Shown here piece after piece: positions 24,730 through 35,470 of a stretch of DNA of 37,039 bases. The notes beneath the pieces are model-generated. The model was given only the letters and a program-made list of their open reading frames with translations, ran no database searches and was not told the DNA's origin. Position 1 is the stretch's first letter. Every line of letters starts with the position of its first letter. Location: NCBI GenBank assembly GCA_963803755.1, contig CAWDNP010000004.1, forward strand, positions 1-37,039. The letters run 5' to 3'. The translations under genes were made by a program, and so were the position numbers. Origin of the DNA: CAVUPF01 sp963803755. Lineage in GTDB: Bacteria > Actinomycetota > Thermoleophilia > Solirubrobacterales > 70-9.

Positions 24730-26229
24730 TCAGTAGGCGCCGTCGCCGCGGACGATCGCCCCTGGCGTGCGCAGCAGGATCGCCAGGTCGCCGGTAACGG
24801 AGAGGTTGTCGAGGTAGTCGCGCTCCAGCGCGAGGCGCTCCTCGAAGGTCAGGTCACTGCGCCCGTACACCTGCATCGGCCCGGTGATGCCGGGCTTCAC
24901 CTCGAGCCGAACCCGTTGCCGCTTGTCGTAGAGGGCGACGATCGCCTCCTCCTCCGGCCGCGGCCCGACTAGCGACATCTGCCCTCGCAGCACGTTGGCC
25001 AGCTGCGGCAGCTCGTCGAGGCTGGTGCGGCGCAGCAGCCGACCGGCGCGGGTCACCCGCGGGTCGTCATGGATCTTGAAGGCGGGCTGGTCGAGCTTTG
25101 CCAGATCGACGAGGCTCCCCAGCCGCTCCTCGGCGTCGGCGTCCATCGTGCGGAACTTGACCATCGTGAACGGCTCGCCGTCCTTGCCGATCCGCCGCTG
25201 GCGAAAGAGGACGGGGCGCCCTGAGTCGAGCAGGATGAAGAGAGCGATCGCCACCAGCAGCGGCGAGAGCAGGATCAGCATCGCCACCGATACGACCACG
25301 TCCAGCGCCCGCTTCAGCGCCACCGTGGAGCGCGGCGGGTCGGAGAAGCGGAAGTCGAGAACCGGCAGCTCGGCCAGCCGGTTCAGCTCGATCCCGGGCC
25401 CCAGCAACCCGTAGTGCTGGGGCAGGAAGGTCAGGCCCAGCCCCGCCGCCTTGCACTCCTCGATCAGACGCTCGGTCGCGGACTCGCTCATCTCCTGCTC
25501 GGTGACGATCACCCGCTCGACCTCGTGCTCGCGGGCAACCCGGGCGATGTCGGCCTCGGTGCCGAGTCGTCGCAGGCCCTCCGGCTCGCTCTCGTCCCCG
25601 AGCTCGGACGAGAGGTAGCCAACCAGGCGCAGTCTGGTCTCGGGATGTGTGGCGACCCGGCGCGCAACCACGGCGACGGCAGCCGCCGGCCCGATCACGA
25701 CTCCGGTGGCGACCCCGATCAGCCGGTGCCAGCCGAAGCGCAGGAGCGCTCTGGAGAGGAAGCTGGCAGCCAGAGCGCCGACGCCGACCAGGATCGCGCT
25801 CTCCGGCGAGAGCGGTCCGGCCGGGCTCAGCGCCAGCAGCCCGTCGAGCGCCAGCGTGCCGAGGGCGCTTGCCGAGACGAGCGAGGGCAGCTCGTCGAGG
25901 GTGCTGTGGCGGATCCTGCGGTGGTCGTTGTCGTAGAGCCCGTGCAGCTTCAGGATCAGGATCCAGACCGGGCTGAACATCACCGCCCAAAACAGAGTGG
26001 CGATGTCGGTGGTGGAGGTCACGGCGGTGGCGAGACACAGCGCTCCGGCCAACGCGCACCAGTCCCCGGCCGCGAGCAGCCTTCGCAGCAGCGCGCCGCG
26101 CCGTCTGGCGCCGGCCACGCCAGTCAGGCCCAGTCGGGCAGCGAGGTCGGTCCTCGGGGATTGGTGCGTCGGCGGCCGCGGCGGGGCCTGCGTCTTGCGG
26201 GCGGCAGTCTCCTGCGCGTTACGGGTCAC
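24730..26229 (-). CDS. polyprenyl-phosphate sugar-1-phosphate transferase (WbaP/CpsE type)
   Basis: 499 residues. The N-terminal half holds four to five membrane helices (WCALAGALCLATAVTS, LFWAVMFSPVWILILKLHGLY) and a Rossmann-like CoA-binding region with RRLGTEADIARVAREHEVER and VIVTEQEM. After a helix at about 300-325 (KRALDVVVSVAMLILLSPLL) comes the catalytic bacterial sugar transferase domain: VLFRQRRIGKDGEPFTMVKF, RTMDADAEERLG, KIHDDPRVTRAGRLLRRTSL, DELPQLANVLRGQMSLVGPR with the Asp-Glu pair, and VKPGITGPMQVYGRSDLTFE. It moves a sugar-1-phosphate from a nucleotide to undecaprenyl phosphate at the inner membrane face and so starts glycan assembly. It follows the ligase gene after 7 bases. 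Confidence 0.93.
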   Translation of the reverse strand: MTRNAQETAARKTQAPPRPPTHQSPRTDLAARLGLTGVAGARRRGALLRRLLAAGDWCALAGALCLATAVTSTTDIATLFWAVMFSPVWILILKLHGLYDNDHRRIRHSTLDELPSLVSASALGTLALDGLLALSPAGPLSPESAILVGVGALAASFLSRALLRFGWHRLIGVATGVVIGPAAAVAVVARRVATHPETRLRLVGYLSSELGDESEPEGLRRLGTEADIARVAREHEVERVIVTEQEMSESATERLIEECKAAGLGLTFLPQHYGLLGPGIELNRLAELPVLDFRFSDPPRSTVALKRALDVVVSVAMLILLSPLLVAIALFILLDSGRPVLFRQRRIGKDGEPFTMVKFRTMDADAEERLGSLVDLAKLDQPAFKIHDDPRVTRAGRLLRRTSLDELPQLANVLRGQMSLVGPRPEEEAIVALYDKRQRVRLEVKPGITGPMQVYGRSDLTFEERLALERDYLDNLSVTGDLAILLRTPGAIVRGDGAY

Positions 26230-26236
26230 CTCGAAC

Positions 26237-28138
26237 TCACCCGCAGTTCCCGTCTCCGCGCAGGCAGGGGTTCAGCGGGTTCAGCTGCCGTGCCCGCGCC
26301 AGGTCCGCTTTGGCGCCGGCGGCGTCGCCCGCCTTGCGCTCGGCCCCGGAGCGCAGATAGTAGAGCTGCCAGTTGCGATCCTCGCGGTCGATTGCCTGCG
26401 AGAACCGTTCCTCGGCGGTCGCGTACTCGCCCTGCAGTTCCGCCAGCAGGCCGAGCTGCACGTACGGGGAGGCCGCCCACGGCTCGATCGAGCGGGCAGT
26501 GTTCGCGTGGTCGACGGCACTCGCCACGTTTCCGCCCGCCGCGGCGCTGCGGCTGGCCGCGAGCTCCCGTTCGACCAGCAGCGGGCCGATTAGCGCGATC
26601 GCCGCGATCCACGCTAGCGCCAGCCCGGCGACTGCCAGGCCGTAGTTACGCCCGCCCGCCTTGCGCTCCACGCGGGACGCGCCCGTGAGTTGCGCGCACC
26701 TCACGGCCACCAGGACACCGGCTGCCAGGAAGAAGACAGCCCCCAGATCGGCGATCTCCCAGAACCAATCGAAGGCTGCGCCGACCGCGAAGGCCAGCAT
26801 CGCCGCGAACAACGCCGCGTAGAGATCGCGCTCCGGGTGCCGCGCGGCTCTCCAGGCCGAGAAGCCGGTCCACAGCAGGGTGCCGATCAGAGCCAGCACC
26901 AGCAGCCCGCCGATCGCCCCCAGCTCGGCAAAGGCCTCGAGGTAGAGAGAGTGGGCGTCGAGCACGGACCTGTCGATCGAGCGGTGCTGGACCCAGGCGA
27001 ACTGGTAGGTCCCGGCCCCGATCCCGAGCACCGGCTTTTCGGCGAAGGCGTCGATCGCGACTCGCCAGAAGTCATGGCGACCGGCCCCGGAGAGCTGGTC
27101 GAAATGCTGCGCGGGCTGGCTGGGGAACTGGAGGTCGGAGGAGTTGAACTGGCGCCAGGCGCGCCCGCCGACCGCGATCGCGACGCCGATCGCCAGCACC
27201 GCGCCGACCAGCGCGATGCGTTTGAGCACGGTGGGGTTGCGCGACATCGCCACCGCCCGCCCGGCCAACTGGCCCCCCCTGTCCTCCGCCCGCCGCAGGG
27301 CGGCGAAGAGGAGCAGCGAGAGCGCGATGCCTGCCAGCAGGATCAGCAGCACGGTGGCCCCCTGGTCGACGGAGGCTTGAGTGGCGAGGTTGTCGGCCAG
27401 GCTGGTGCGCGACTGCACGGCGAGCACCGCCGGCACCGCCCCGAGCGCCCCAGCCGCCAATGTCGCCAGCAGCCAGAGGCGGTCTCTGGAGAGCACGAGC
27501 AAGCAGCCCGCGGCGACGACGAGGGCGAGCAAGCCGCCGCGCGAGTAGGTGAAGTAGAGCGTGAGCAGGACGGCGGGCATCGCCGCGACCGAGAGCCAGC
27601 GCAGGGTCGCCGAGGCGGCCCGACGGCTCATCCACAGCAGCAGCCCGATCGCGATCCCGCAGATCTCGCCGTTCGCGTTCCAATAGCCGAGCGGGTAGCG
27701 CAGGCGCGCTCCGGTGCCGAGCGAGTCGCTCACCTCAAGCACGTGGGGCAGGAGACGGCTGCCCAGGCCTAGAAAAGCTACGAGCGTGACGGCAATTGCC
27801 AATCCTTCAGCGAAACGTTGACGCCTCTCGGCGGTTTGGGCGATAAGGAAGGCGGCAAGGAAGAAGCCCAGGTAGACGAGGACCCGATCCGCCTCGATCA
27901 CGCTCAGTTCCACCGAACCTGACCAGAGGGATGAAAATGCAGACAAAAGCGCCAGTCCGCCGATCAGCCCACTCGCCCAGTAGAACGGCCGTTTCACGGT
28001 CGCCCTCGAGGCAGCCCCAAACACCAGCAGGCCGACGACGACCAGCCAGACCGCGAGACCGGCGATGTGGCGACCGCTCACTTCGAAGCCGCCTCCGGCC
28101 AGCGCCAGCCCAACGATCAAAGCTATCGGAGCGATCAA
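26237..28138 (-). CDS. O-antigen ligase/Wzy-like polymerase with C-terminal TPR region
   Basis: 633 residues from a TTG at 28138; no ATG or GTG lies upstream in frame. About twelve membrane helices span residues 1-495. The Wzy_C/O-antigen ligase core is seen in RLRYPLGYWNANGEICGIAI, LTLYFTYSRGGLLALVVAAG and the large outer loop GRHDFWRVAIDAFAEKPVLG with GAGTYQFAWVQHRS and DAHSLYLEAFAELGAIGGLL, where Arg and His residues act on the lipid-linked glycan. After the last helix come TPR-like repeats (ASAVDHANTARSIEPWAASP, GEYATAEERFSQAIDREDRN, GDAAGAKADLARARQLNPLN) that probably lie outside the membrane and bind a partner. Its product could attach or polymerise the exported glycan. Coexistence with an ABC exporter favours ligase over Wzy polymerase, though either is possible. 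Confidence 0.88.
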   Translation of the reverse strand: MIAPIALIVGLALAGGGFEVSGRHIAGLAVWLVVVGLLVFGAASRATVKRPFYWASGLIGGLALLSAFSSLWSGSVELSVIEADRVLVYLGFFLAAFLIAQTAERRQRFAEGLAIAVTLVAFLGLGSRLLPHVLEVSDSLGTGARLRYPLGYWNANGEICGIAIGLLLWMSRRAASATLRWLSVAAMPAVLLTLYFTYSRGGLLALVVAAGCLLVLSRDRLWLLATLAAGALGAVPAVLAVQSRTSLADNLATQASVDQGATVLLILLAGIALSLLLFAALRRAEDRGGQLAGRAVAMSRNPTVLKRIALVGAVLAIGVAIAVGGRAWRQFNSSDLQFPSQPAQHFDQLSGAGRHDFWRVAIDAFAEKPVLGIGAGTYQFAWVQHRSIDRSVLDAHSLYLEAFAELGAIGGLLVLALIGTLLWTGFSAWRAARHPERDLYAALFAAMLAFAVGAAFDWFWEIADLGAVFFLAAGVLVAVRCAQLTGASRVERKAGGRNYGLAVAGLALAWIAAIALIGPLLVERELAASRSAAAGGNVASAVDHANTARSIEPWAASPYVQLGLLAELQGEYATAEERFSQAIDREDRNWQLYYLRSGAERKAGDAAGAKADLARARQLNPLNPCLRGDGNCG

Positions 28139-28176
28139 CGCCGCTGTTTGGTCTAATCTTGATCGGGATGCACGGG

Positions 28177-28664
28177 ATGCGCCTCCTCCGGGCCCGGAAC
28201 TCGGGCCGACTTCTGGCTTCTGTCAGTGTTTGCTCTGTTGGCATTCGCTTGCTTTCCGGTGCTTGCTAGGGCCGATTCAAGCCACATCCAGTACGAATCA
28301 GAAAGCCCTCCTTCGGCCACCGGGAAGACGGGGCCGTCGGCCCAGGTCTCCAGCTCCGCACCGGGTCAGGCCGGCGGAAGACCTCGGGTGCTTCCAGAAA
28401 GGCATCTTCGGGGGGCGGTCCATCTTCGACGGGCGGCAAGCGGCAACGGGCAGGGTAGCCCACACAACGGCTCGCGGCAACGGTGTGCAGCAGACCGGCC
28501 AGCCGACCGGATCCACACAGGCCGCAAACGGTGGCTCCTCCCCGGTCGTTCCGATCCTGATCGCGATCGCGGCTCTCGCGGCGATCTCGATCGGCGCGGT
28601 GATGATCAGACAGCGGCGCCAGCGCCACACCCCGGGCTCACCCATCTCGCCGAAGGCGAGCTAA
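28177..28664 (+). pseudogene. small secreted, single-pass membrane protein, three frames
   Basis: The parts follow in order. From the ATG at 28177 (RLLRARNSGRLLAS) the frame shifts to the one with GTG at 28226: FALLAFACFPVLARADSSHI, a signal peptide, then SESPPSATGKTGPSAQVSSS. After a second shift near 28390 comes AHTTARGNGVQQTGQPTGST, NGGSSPVVPILIAIAALAAI and a stop-transfer end RQRRQRH. The result is a signal peptide, a Ser/Gly/Thr-rich linker and one C-terminal membrane helix. I recognise no enzyme domain. It is divergent from the ligase gene with about 40 bases between the starts. The GTG at 28226 alone could also be the true start, leaving one shift. Confidence 0.5.
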
Positions 28665-28682
28665 CTGGTGCCGAGAGATCGG

Positions 28683-29802
28683 ATGTGCATGACTGGAAGG
28701 GCGCGTGCCTTGACGGCAACGTTCGCGGTCGCCATGGTGCTCTTCGGCGCGACGGCCGCGGTCGCGGAGGCGCTCCCGAGCAATTCTGGGGCGTCGTCCC
28801 CCAGGCGATCCCCACGGCCGAACAGTTCCAGCGGCTGAGACGCGGCGGGGTCGACAGCGTCCGAATCCCGATCGTGTGGGGCGCGGTTCAGCCGACCGAA
28901 GGTGGCGCTCTAAACTGGTCGGCCGACGACGCTTAGGTGGCAGGCGCCGCGAGGCCGGGATCGAAGTGCTGCCGTTCATCACCGGCGCCCCGACATGGGC
29001 GGTGCCGGCGGCGCGTGGTCGGAGACGGTGTCAGCGTGCCCAGGAACCTGCCGGTCAAGACCGGCGCGCAGCGGTCCGCCTGGGCCTCCTTCCTCGCGCA
29101 GGCGGTCGCCCGCTACGGGCCCAACGGCACCTTCTGGGCCGAAAATCCCACGGTGCCGAAGCGCCCGATCCGTACCTGGCAGGTCTGGAACGAGGAGAAC
29201 TTCAAGTACTTCGTCGCCAGGCCCAACCCGGCCGAATACGGCAAGCTGGTCAAGGTCTCCTACGCGGCGATCAAAGCCGCAGATCCCGGGGCGAAGGTCC
29301 TGCTCGGCGGGATGTTCGCCGATCCCACGGAATCGCAAGGGCAAGTCGCCAGCCAACTACTTTGCGACCGATTTCCTCACCCAGATGTACAAGACGACGC
29401 CGGGCATCAAGTCGAAGTTCAACGGCGTCGCGCTCCACCCCTACGCGGGCCACTACCAGTCTGGCCTCCGAGATCGAAGAAGTCAGGAAGGTCCTCAAGC
29501 AGAACCACGACGCCGACAAGGGCCTTTGGATCACCGAGCTCGGTTGGAGCTCCGAACCCCCCAGCCATAGCGATGCCTTCGCCAAAGGGCTCGCCGGCCA
29601 GGCGGCGCAGCTGAAGGGCGCCTTCACGCTGCTCAGGCACAACCAGCGTAAGTGGCGGATTCAGCAGGTCTACTGGTTCTCGGTCGATGACCAGGCCGAA
29701 TCATGCAACTTCTGCGACGGATCGGGTCTGTTCGGCCCAGGCTTCACCCCGAAGCCCGCCTGGAGGGCCTACGTCAGGTTCGCTGGCGGCACCGCGGGCT
29801 GA
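28683..29802 (+). pseudogene. second secreted GH-A glycosidase paralogue, multiply frameshifted
   Basis: The gene reads across all three frames. The ATG at 28683 gives a signal peptide (ALTATFAVAMVLFGATAAVA), then EQFWGVVPQAIPTAEQFQRL and GVDSVRIPIVWGAVQPTEGG up to a TAG at 28933-28935. The frame changes to AGIEVLPFITGAPTWAVPAA, then GAQRSAWASFLAQAVARYGP and TWQVWNEENFKYF with the acid/base Glu codon at 29192-29194. It changes again for FATDFLTQMYKTTPGIKSKF and NGVALHPYAGHYQ, and once more for LWITELGWSS, nucleophile Glu codon at 29536-29538, and QVYWFSVDDQAESCNFCDGS. Motif order and Cys pair match the intact paralogue at 1768-2886. I count at least five shifts. Both catalytic Glu remain, so either errors cluster here or decay is recent. 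Confidence 0.7.
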
Positions 29803-29836
29803 TCGACGCCCGGAATCGGTGCGTAAGATCGGTGGG

Positions 29837-32225
<2,389 letters not shown>

Positions 32226-32229
<4 letters not shown>

Positions 32230-32860
32230 TCCTTGAGACCTACCGCGAGTGCCTGCGCGACGTGCTCGACCTGCCCTCGCTCGGCGAGCTGCTGCGCAAG
32301 CTGCACTCGCGCCAGCTCAGTCTGGTCGAGGTTGAGACCCCGACCGCCTCGCCCTTTGCCTCTTCGCTGCTCTTCGACTACGTCGCCACCTACATGTATG
32401 AGGGGGACACGCCCAACGCAGAGCGACGCGCCGCCGCGCTGGCGCTGGATCGCGACCTGCTGCGCGAGCTGCTCGGCCAGGAGGAGCTGCGCGAGCTGAT
32501 CGACCCCGATGCACTGGAGGAGGTCGAGGCCCAGCTCCAGCACCGCACCGAGGGCGGCCGCGCCGGCGACCGCGACGCTCTCCAGCAGGTGCTGCGCAAC
32601 CTCGGCGACCTCAGCGCCGAGGAGTGCGCCGAGCGGGTCGCCGAGGGCTACTCGGCCACCTCGATGCTGGAGAAGCTGATGGCGGAGCGCCGCGCCGCGC
32701 CGGTACGGATCGGCGGCGAGGAGCGCTACATCGCCGCCGAGGACGCTGGCCTTTACCGCGACGCGCTCGGTGTGCCGCCACCGGCCGGCCTGCCCGAGGT
32801 CTTCCTCGAAGACCACCCCGACGCGATGCGAGCCTTGGTCCGCCGCTTCGCCCGCACCCC
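32226..32860 (+). CDS. lhr: Lhr helicase, middle piece (frameshifted)
   Basis: After the shift at 32218-32219 the protein continues FPVILETYRECLRDVLDLPS, the expected sequence after the family's K/D-YPxFP turn. It goes on through LVEVETPTASPFASSLLFDY, YMYEGDTPNAERRAAALALD and RDLLRELLGQEELRELIDPD, all standard for the Lhr-core winged-helix and beta-barrel region. A start codon GTG happens to fall at 32226 inside this frame but is not a real start. The frame ceases to make family sense in the C-run 32857-32860 after ARTP, where one base is missing; read on, it would run to 33182 as nonsense. A homopolymer at the break suggests a sequencing error. Confidence 0.75.
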
Positions 32861-34288
32861 GGCCCCTTCCCGACCGCCCATCTCGCCGCCCGCTACGGGG
32901 TTGATCCGACGCCGGCTCTGCGCGAGCTGGAGCGAGAAGGGGCGCTGGTCCGCGGTGAGCTGCTGCCGGGAGGGACCGAGCGCGAGTGGTGCGACGCCGA
33001 AGCTCTGCGCCGGGTGCGCCGCGCCAGCCTCGCCCGCCTGCGACGAGAGGTCGAGGCGGCCGATCGCAGCCAGCTCGCCCGCTTCCTGCCGAGTTGGCAG
33101 AACGTCGACGCCCACCGTGCCGCCGGCGCCGGCCCCGACCGCCTGCGCGAGGCACTCGTCGCCCTTCAGGGCGTCACGCTGACCCCCAAGGTTTGGGAGG
33201 GGGACGTGCTGGCGCGCCGGCTCGGTGCCTACTCGCCCGCTTGGCTCGATGAGCTCTGCACCAGCGGAGAGGTGGTCTGGATCGGCGCCGGTCCGCTCGG
33301 GCGCGGCGACGGCCGTGTCGCTCTTTACTTCCGCGAGGACGTCCGCCTCGCCGGCCCGCCGCCAGCCAACGCGAAGCTGGAGCGTGCCGAGGGCGATGTC
33401 CACGACGCGATCCGCGAGCGCCTTGCCGCCGGGCCTGACTTCTGGCTCGACCTGCTCGCCGACCTCGACTTCGGAGCCGAGGAGCTGCACACCGCCCTCT
33501 GGGACCTCGCCTGGTCGGGCGAGGTGACCAACGACGCCTTCTCGCCGCTGCGCGCCCCGCGCCTTCGTGCCGTCTCGCCGCAGGAGCGCCAGGGCCGCCG
33601 CTTCGCCCGCCGCCGCTCCAGCGCCGGGGCGGCGGTCCAGGGGCGCTGGTCGCTGACCGCGCCGCTCTTCGCGGGCGCCCCCCCGATCGGGCCACGCCTC
33701 CGCGCCCAGGCGGAGCTGATGCTGGAGCGCTACGGGATCGTCACCCGCGAGACCGTCCTCGCCGGGGGAGTGCCGGGCGGCTTCTCGACCCTCTACGCCG
33801 AGCTGGGCAACCTCGAGCTGCTCGGAACCGCCCGCCGCGGCTACTTCGTCGAGGGTCTCGGGGGCGCCCAGTTCGCGCTGCCCGGCGCGGTCGAGCGGCT
33901 GCGCTCGCTTCCCGCTCCCACAGGAGAGCACCTGCTGCTTGCCGCCACCGACCCCGCCAACCCCTACGGCGCCTCCCTCCCTTGGCCGAAGCTGGAGGGA
34001 GGCCGCCGACCGGCCCGCGCCCCCGGCGCCCACCTGCTACTCCGTGACGGCGAGCCGATCGTCTTCGTCGAGCGCGGTGGCCGCGGCATCCTCCGCCTCG
34101 CCCAGCTCGACGAGGCGGAGCTGGCGGCGGCGATGCGTGCCCTCGCCGACGCCGTCTCCGCCGGCCACCTATCCAAGCTCGGCATCGAGAAGCTCGACGG
34201 TGAGCCGGTGATCGGCTCCGGGCACGAGGAGGCACTGCTCGACGCCGGCTTCAGCCGTGGCCCCCGCAAGCTGATCGCCTCGGCCTGA
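32861..34288 (+). CDS. lhr: Lhr helicase, C-terminal piece (frameshifted)
   Basis: From 32861 the text is GPFPTAHLAARYGVDPTPAL, then RELEREGALVRGELLPGGTE, SQLARFLPSWQNVDAHRAAG, GVTLTPKVWEGDVLARRLGA and WLDELCTSGEVVWIGAGPLG, all typical of the long C-terminal extension that separates full-length Lhr from the Lhr-core type. It ends RRGYFVEGLGGAQFALPGAV, LRLAQLDEAELAAAMRALAD and a last helical part to the TGA at 34286-34288. This region is thought to load the enzyme onto single-stranded nucleic acid and to form oligomers. Joined, the three pieces give a protein of normal actinobacterial Lhr length, so the gene is probably intact in the organism. Confidence 0.8.
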   Translation, partial: GPFPTAHLAARYGVDPTPALRELEREGALVRGELLPGGTEREWCDAEALRRVRRASLARLRREVEAADRSQLARFLPSWQNVDAHRAAGAGPDRLREALVALQGVTLTPKVWEGDVLARRLGAYSPAWLDELCTSGEVVWIGAGPLGRGDGRVALYFREDVRLAGPPPANAKLERAEGDVHDAIRERLAAGPDFWLDLLADLDFGAEELHTALWDLAWSGEVTNDAFSPLRAPRLRAVSPQERQGRRFARRRSSAGAAVQGRWSLTAPLFAGAPPIGPRLRAQAELMLERYGIVTRETVLAGGVPGGFSTLYAELGNLELLGTARRGYFVEGLGGAQFALPGAVERLRSLPAPTGEHLLLAATDPANPYGASLPWPKLEGGRRPARAPGAHLLLRDGEPIVFVERGGRGILRLAQLDEAELAAAMRALADAVSAGHLSKLGIEKLDGEPVIGSGHEEALLDAGFSRGPRKLIASA

Positions 34289-34322
34289 CGCGGCCCCCGG
34301 CGCCGCTGGGATAATCGACCCG

Positions 34323-35018
34323 ATGGGGGAGGTCGAGGAGAGCGTGGTCGAGCTGCTGCGGAGCGTGCCGCTTTTCGCCGACCTTGAGGAGGGGGAGCTG
34401 GAGCGCTTCTCGCGGGTCGCAGTGCCACGCTCGTTCCCGGCGAGCACCCGCGTCTTTCACGAGGGCGATCACTCCGACGCCTGCTACATAGTCCGCGACG
34501 GCAGCTTCCGCGTCACCCGCGAGCACTCCGACGGGCGCGCCATCACTCTCGCCACCCTCGGCCCCGGCGAGGTCTTCGGCGAGCTGGCGATGCTCGACGG
34601 TGAGGTGCGCTCGGCCAGCGTCGAGGCGCTCACCGACGGCGAGCTGCTGGCGCTGCCGGCCGGCGACGTGAGGGCGCTGTTGGCCCGCCACCCCGAGATC
34701 ACCGTAAAGCTGGTCGCGGCGCTGGTGCGGCGTCTGCGCGCCGCCAACGAACGGATCTCGCGCCAGTCTTTCCAGACCGTCCCCAGCCGGGTCGCCGGTG
34801 TCCTCTCCCAGCTCGTTGCCGAGGAGGCGCCGCGCGACGGCGATCGCGGCGAGGTGACGATTCGCATGAACCAGGCCGACCTGGCGCAGCTCGCGGGAAC
34901 CTCGCGGGAGAGCGTCAGCCGCTTCCTCGCCGACCTCGAGCGCGCCGGCGTCGTCCGCTCCGGCCGCGGCCGGGTCACCGTGCTCGACCCCCCCAAGCTT
35001 CGCAACTACATCTACTGA
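34323..35018 (+). CDS. Crp/Fnr-family transcriptional regulator
   Basis: 231 residues. The cyclic-nucleotide-binding beta-roll covers about 12-125: VPLFADLEEGELERFSRVAV, VFHEGDHSDACYIVRDGSFR, and the phosphate-binding cassette PGEVFGELAMLDGEVRSASV, in which the Gly-Glu-Leu-Ala and Arg-Ser-Ala-Ser resemble real cAMP sites. A dimer helix (ITVKLVAALVRRLRAANERI) leads to a winged helix-turn-helix with MNQADLAQLAGTSRESVSRF as the recognition unit and a wing GRGRVTVLD. There is no cysteine cluster, so it is Crp-like and not an oxygen-sensing Fnr. It follows lhr after 34 bases and could be in its transcript. Targets are unknown. Confidence 0.92.
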   Translation: MGEVEESVVELLRSVPLFADLEEGELERFSRVAVPRSFPASTRVFHEGDHSDACYIVRDGSFRVTREHSDGRAITLATLGPGEVFGELAMLDGEVRSASVEALTDGELLALPAGDVRALLARHPEITVKLVAALVRRLRAANERISRQSFQTVPSRVAGVLSQLVAEEAPRDGDRGEVTIRMNQADLAQLAGTSRESVSRFLADLERAGVVRSGRGRVTVLDPPKLRNYIY

Positions 35019-35065
35019 GCCGATTCCAACGGCCCCTGACGCGGTTCGGATACTCTCGCTCCGCC

Positions 35066-35470
35066 ATGCGGGGCGGTATCTACGTACTCAATTTCTACTC
35101 AGCGGTCTTCATCGACCAGCTGAAGCGGGGTCGAAAGACAGCGACGATCCGGCTGGGGGATAAGAGCAACAAGTACGAGCGTGGCCAGGTGGTCTGGGTC
35201 ACGGTCGGCTTCCGCCACAGCCCGCGGGAGAAGATCTTCACGGCGGTGATAGACGACGTCGAGGTGAAGCGGGTCGCGGATCTTTCGCCGCGCGACATCG
35301 AGCATGACAATCCCGAGTTCCGTCGCCTGGAGGAGACCTCCAACTTCCTCGAGCAGATCTACGGCCGCCCGATCTCCGACGAGGACAAGGTCACGGTGAT
35401 CCGCTTTTCCCAAATCGTCGAGCCACCGGGCGCCCACTTCGGCAACGGGGAGACCCCGCGCCACAACTGA
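35066..35470 (+). CDS. ASCH-domain protein
   Basis: 134 residues. The ASCH fold, a PUA-like beta-barrel, is read from LNFYSAVFIDQLKRGRKTAT, where the Gly-x-Lys-Thr-x-T/S segment is the domain signature, then IRLGDKSNKYERGQVVWVTV, FTAVIDDVEVKRVADLSPRD and KVTVIRFSQIVEPP. ASCH proteins bind RNA or modified nucleosides, and some are nucleoside hydrolases, but no catalytic residue is certain here. The start follows the Crp/Fnr gene by 47 bases. The stop TGA (35468-35470) overlaps the ATG of the next, broken gene, so both were coupled in one transcript. Confidence 0.85.
   Translation: MRGGIYVLNFYSAVFIDQLKRGRKTATIRLGDKSNKYERGQVVWVTVGFRHSPREKIFTAVIDDVEVKRVADLSPRDIEHDNPEFRRLEETSNFLEQIYGRPISDEDKVTVIRFSQIVEPPGAHFGNGETPRHN

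Noticed and set aside
25067..26059. 330-codon minus-strand frame overlapping the phosphotransferase
   Set aside because: Same strand, shifted frame; the other frame has the complete catalytic domain. This one is rich in Arg, Gly and Ala without motifs.
26690..27772. 360-codon plus-strand open frame opposite the ligase gene
   Set aside because: Shadow of the membrane protein on the other strand; no family motif, strongly biased to Gln, Glu, Gly and Arg.
28226..28936. 236-codon plus-strand frame as one gene from the small membrane protein into the second glycosidase
   Set aside because: It joins the signal peptide of one gene to the N-terminal barrel of another through an unrelated middle part; the glycosidase has its own start and signal peptide at 28683.
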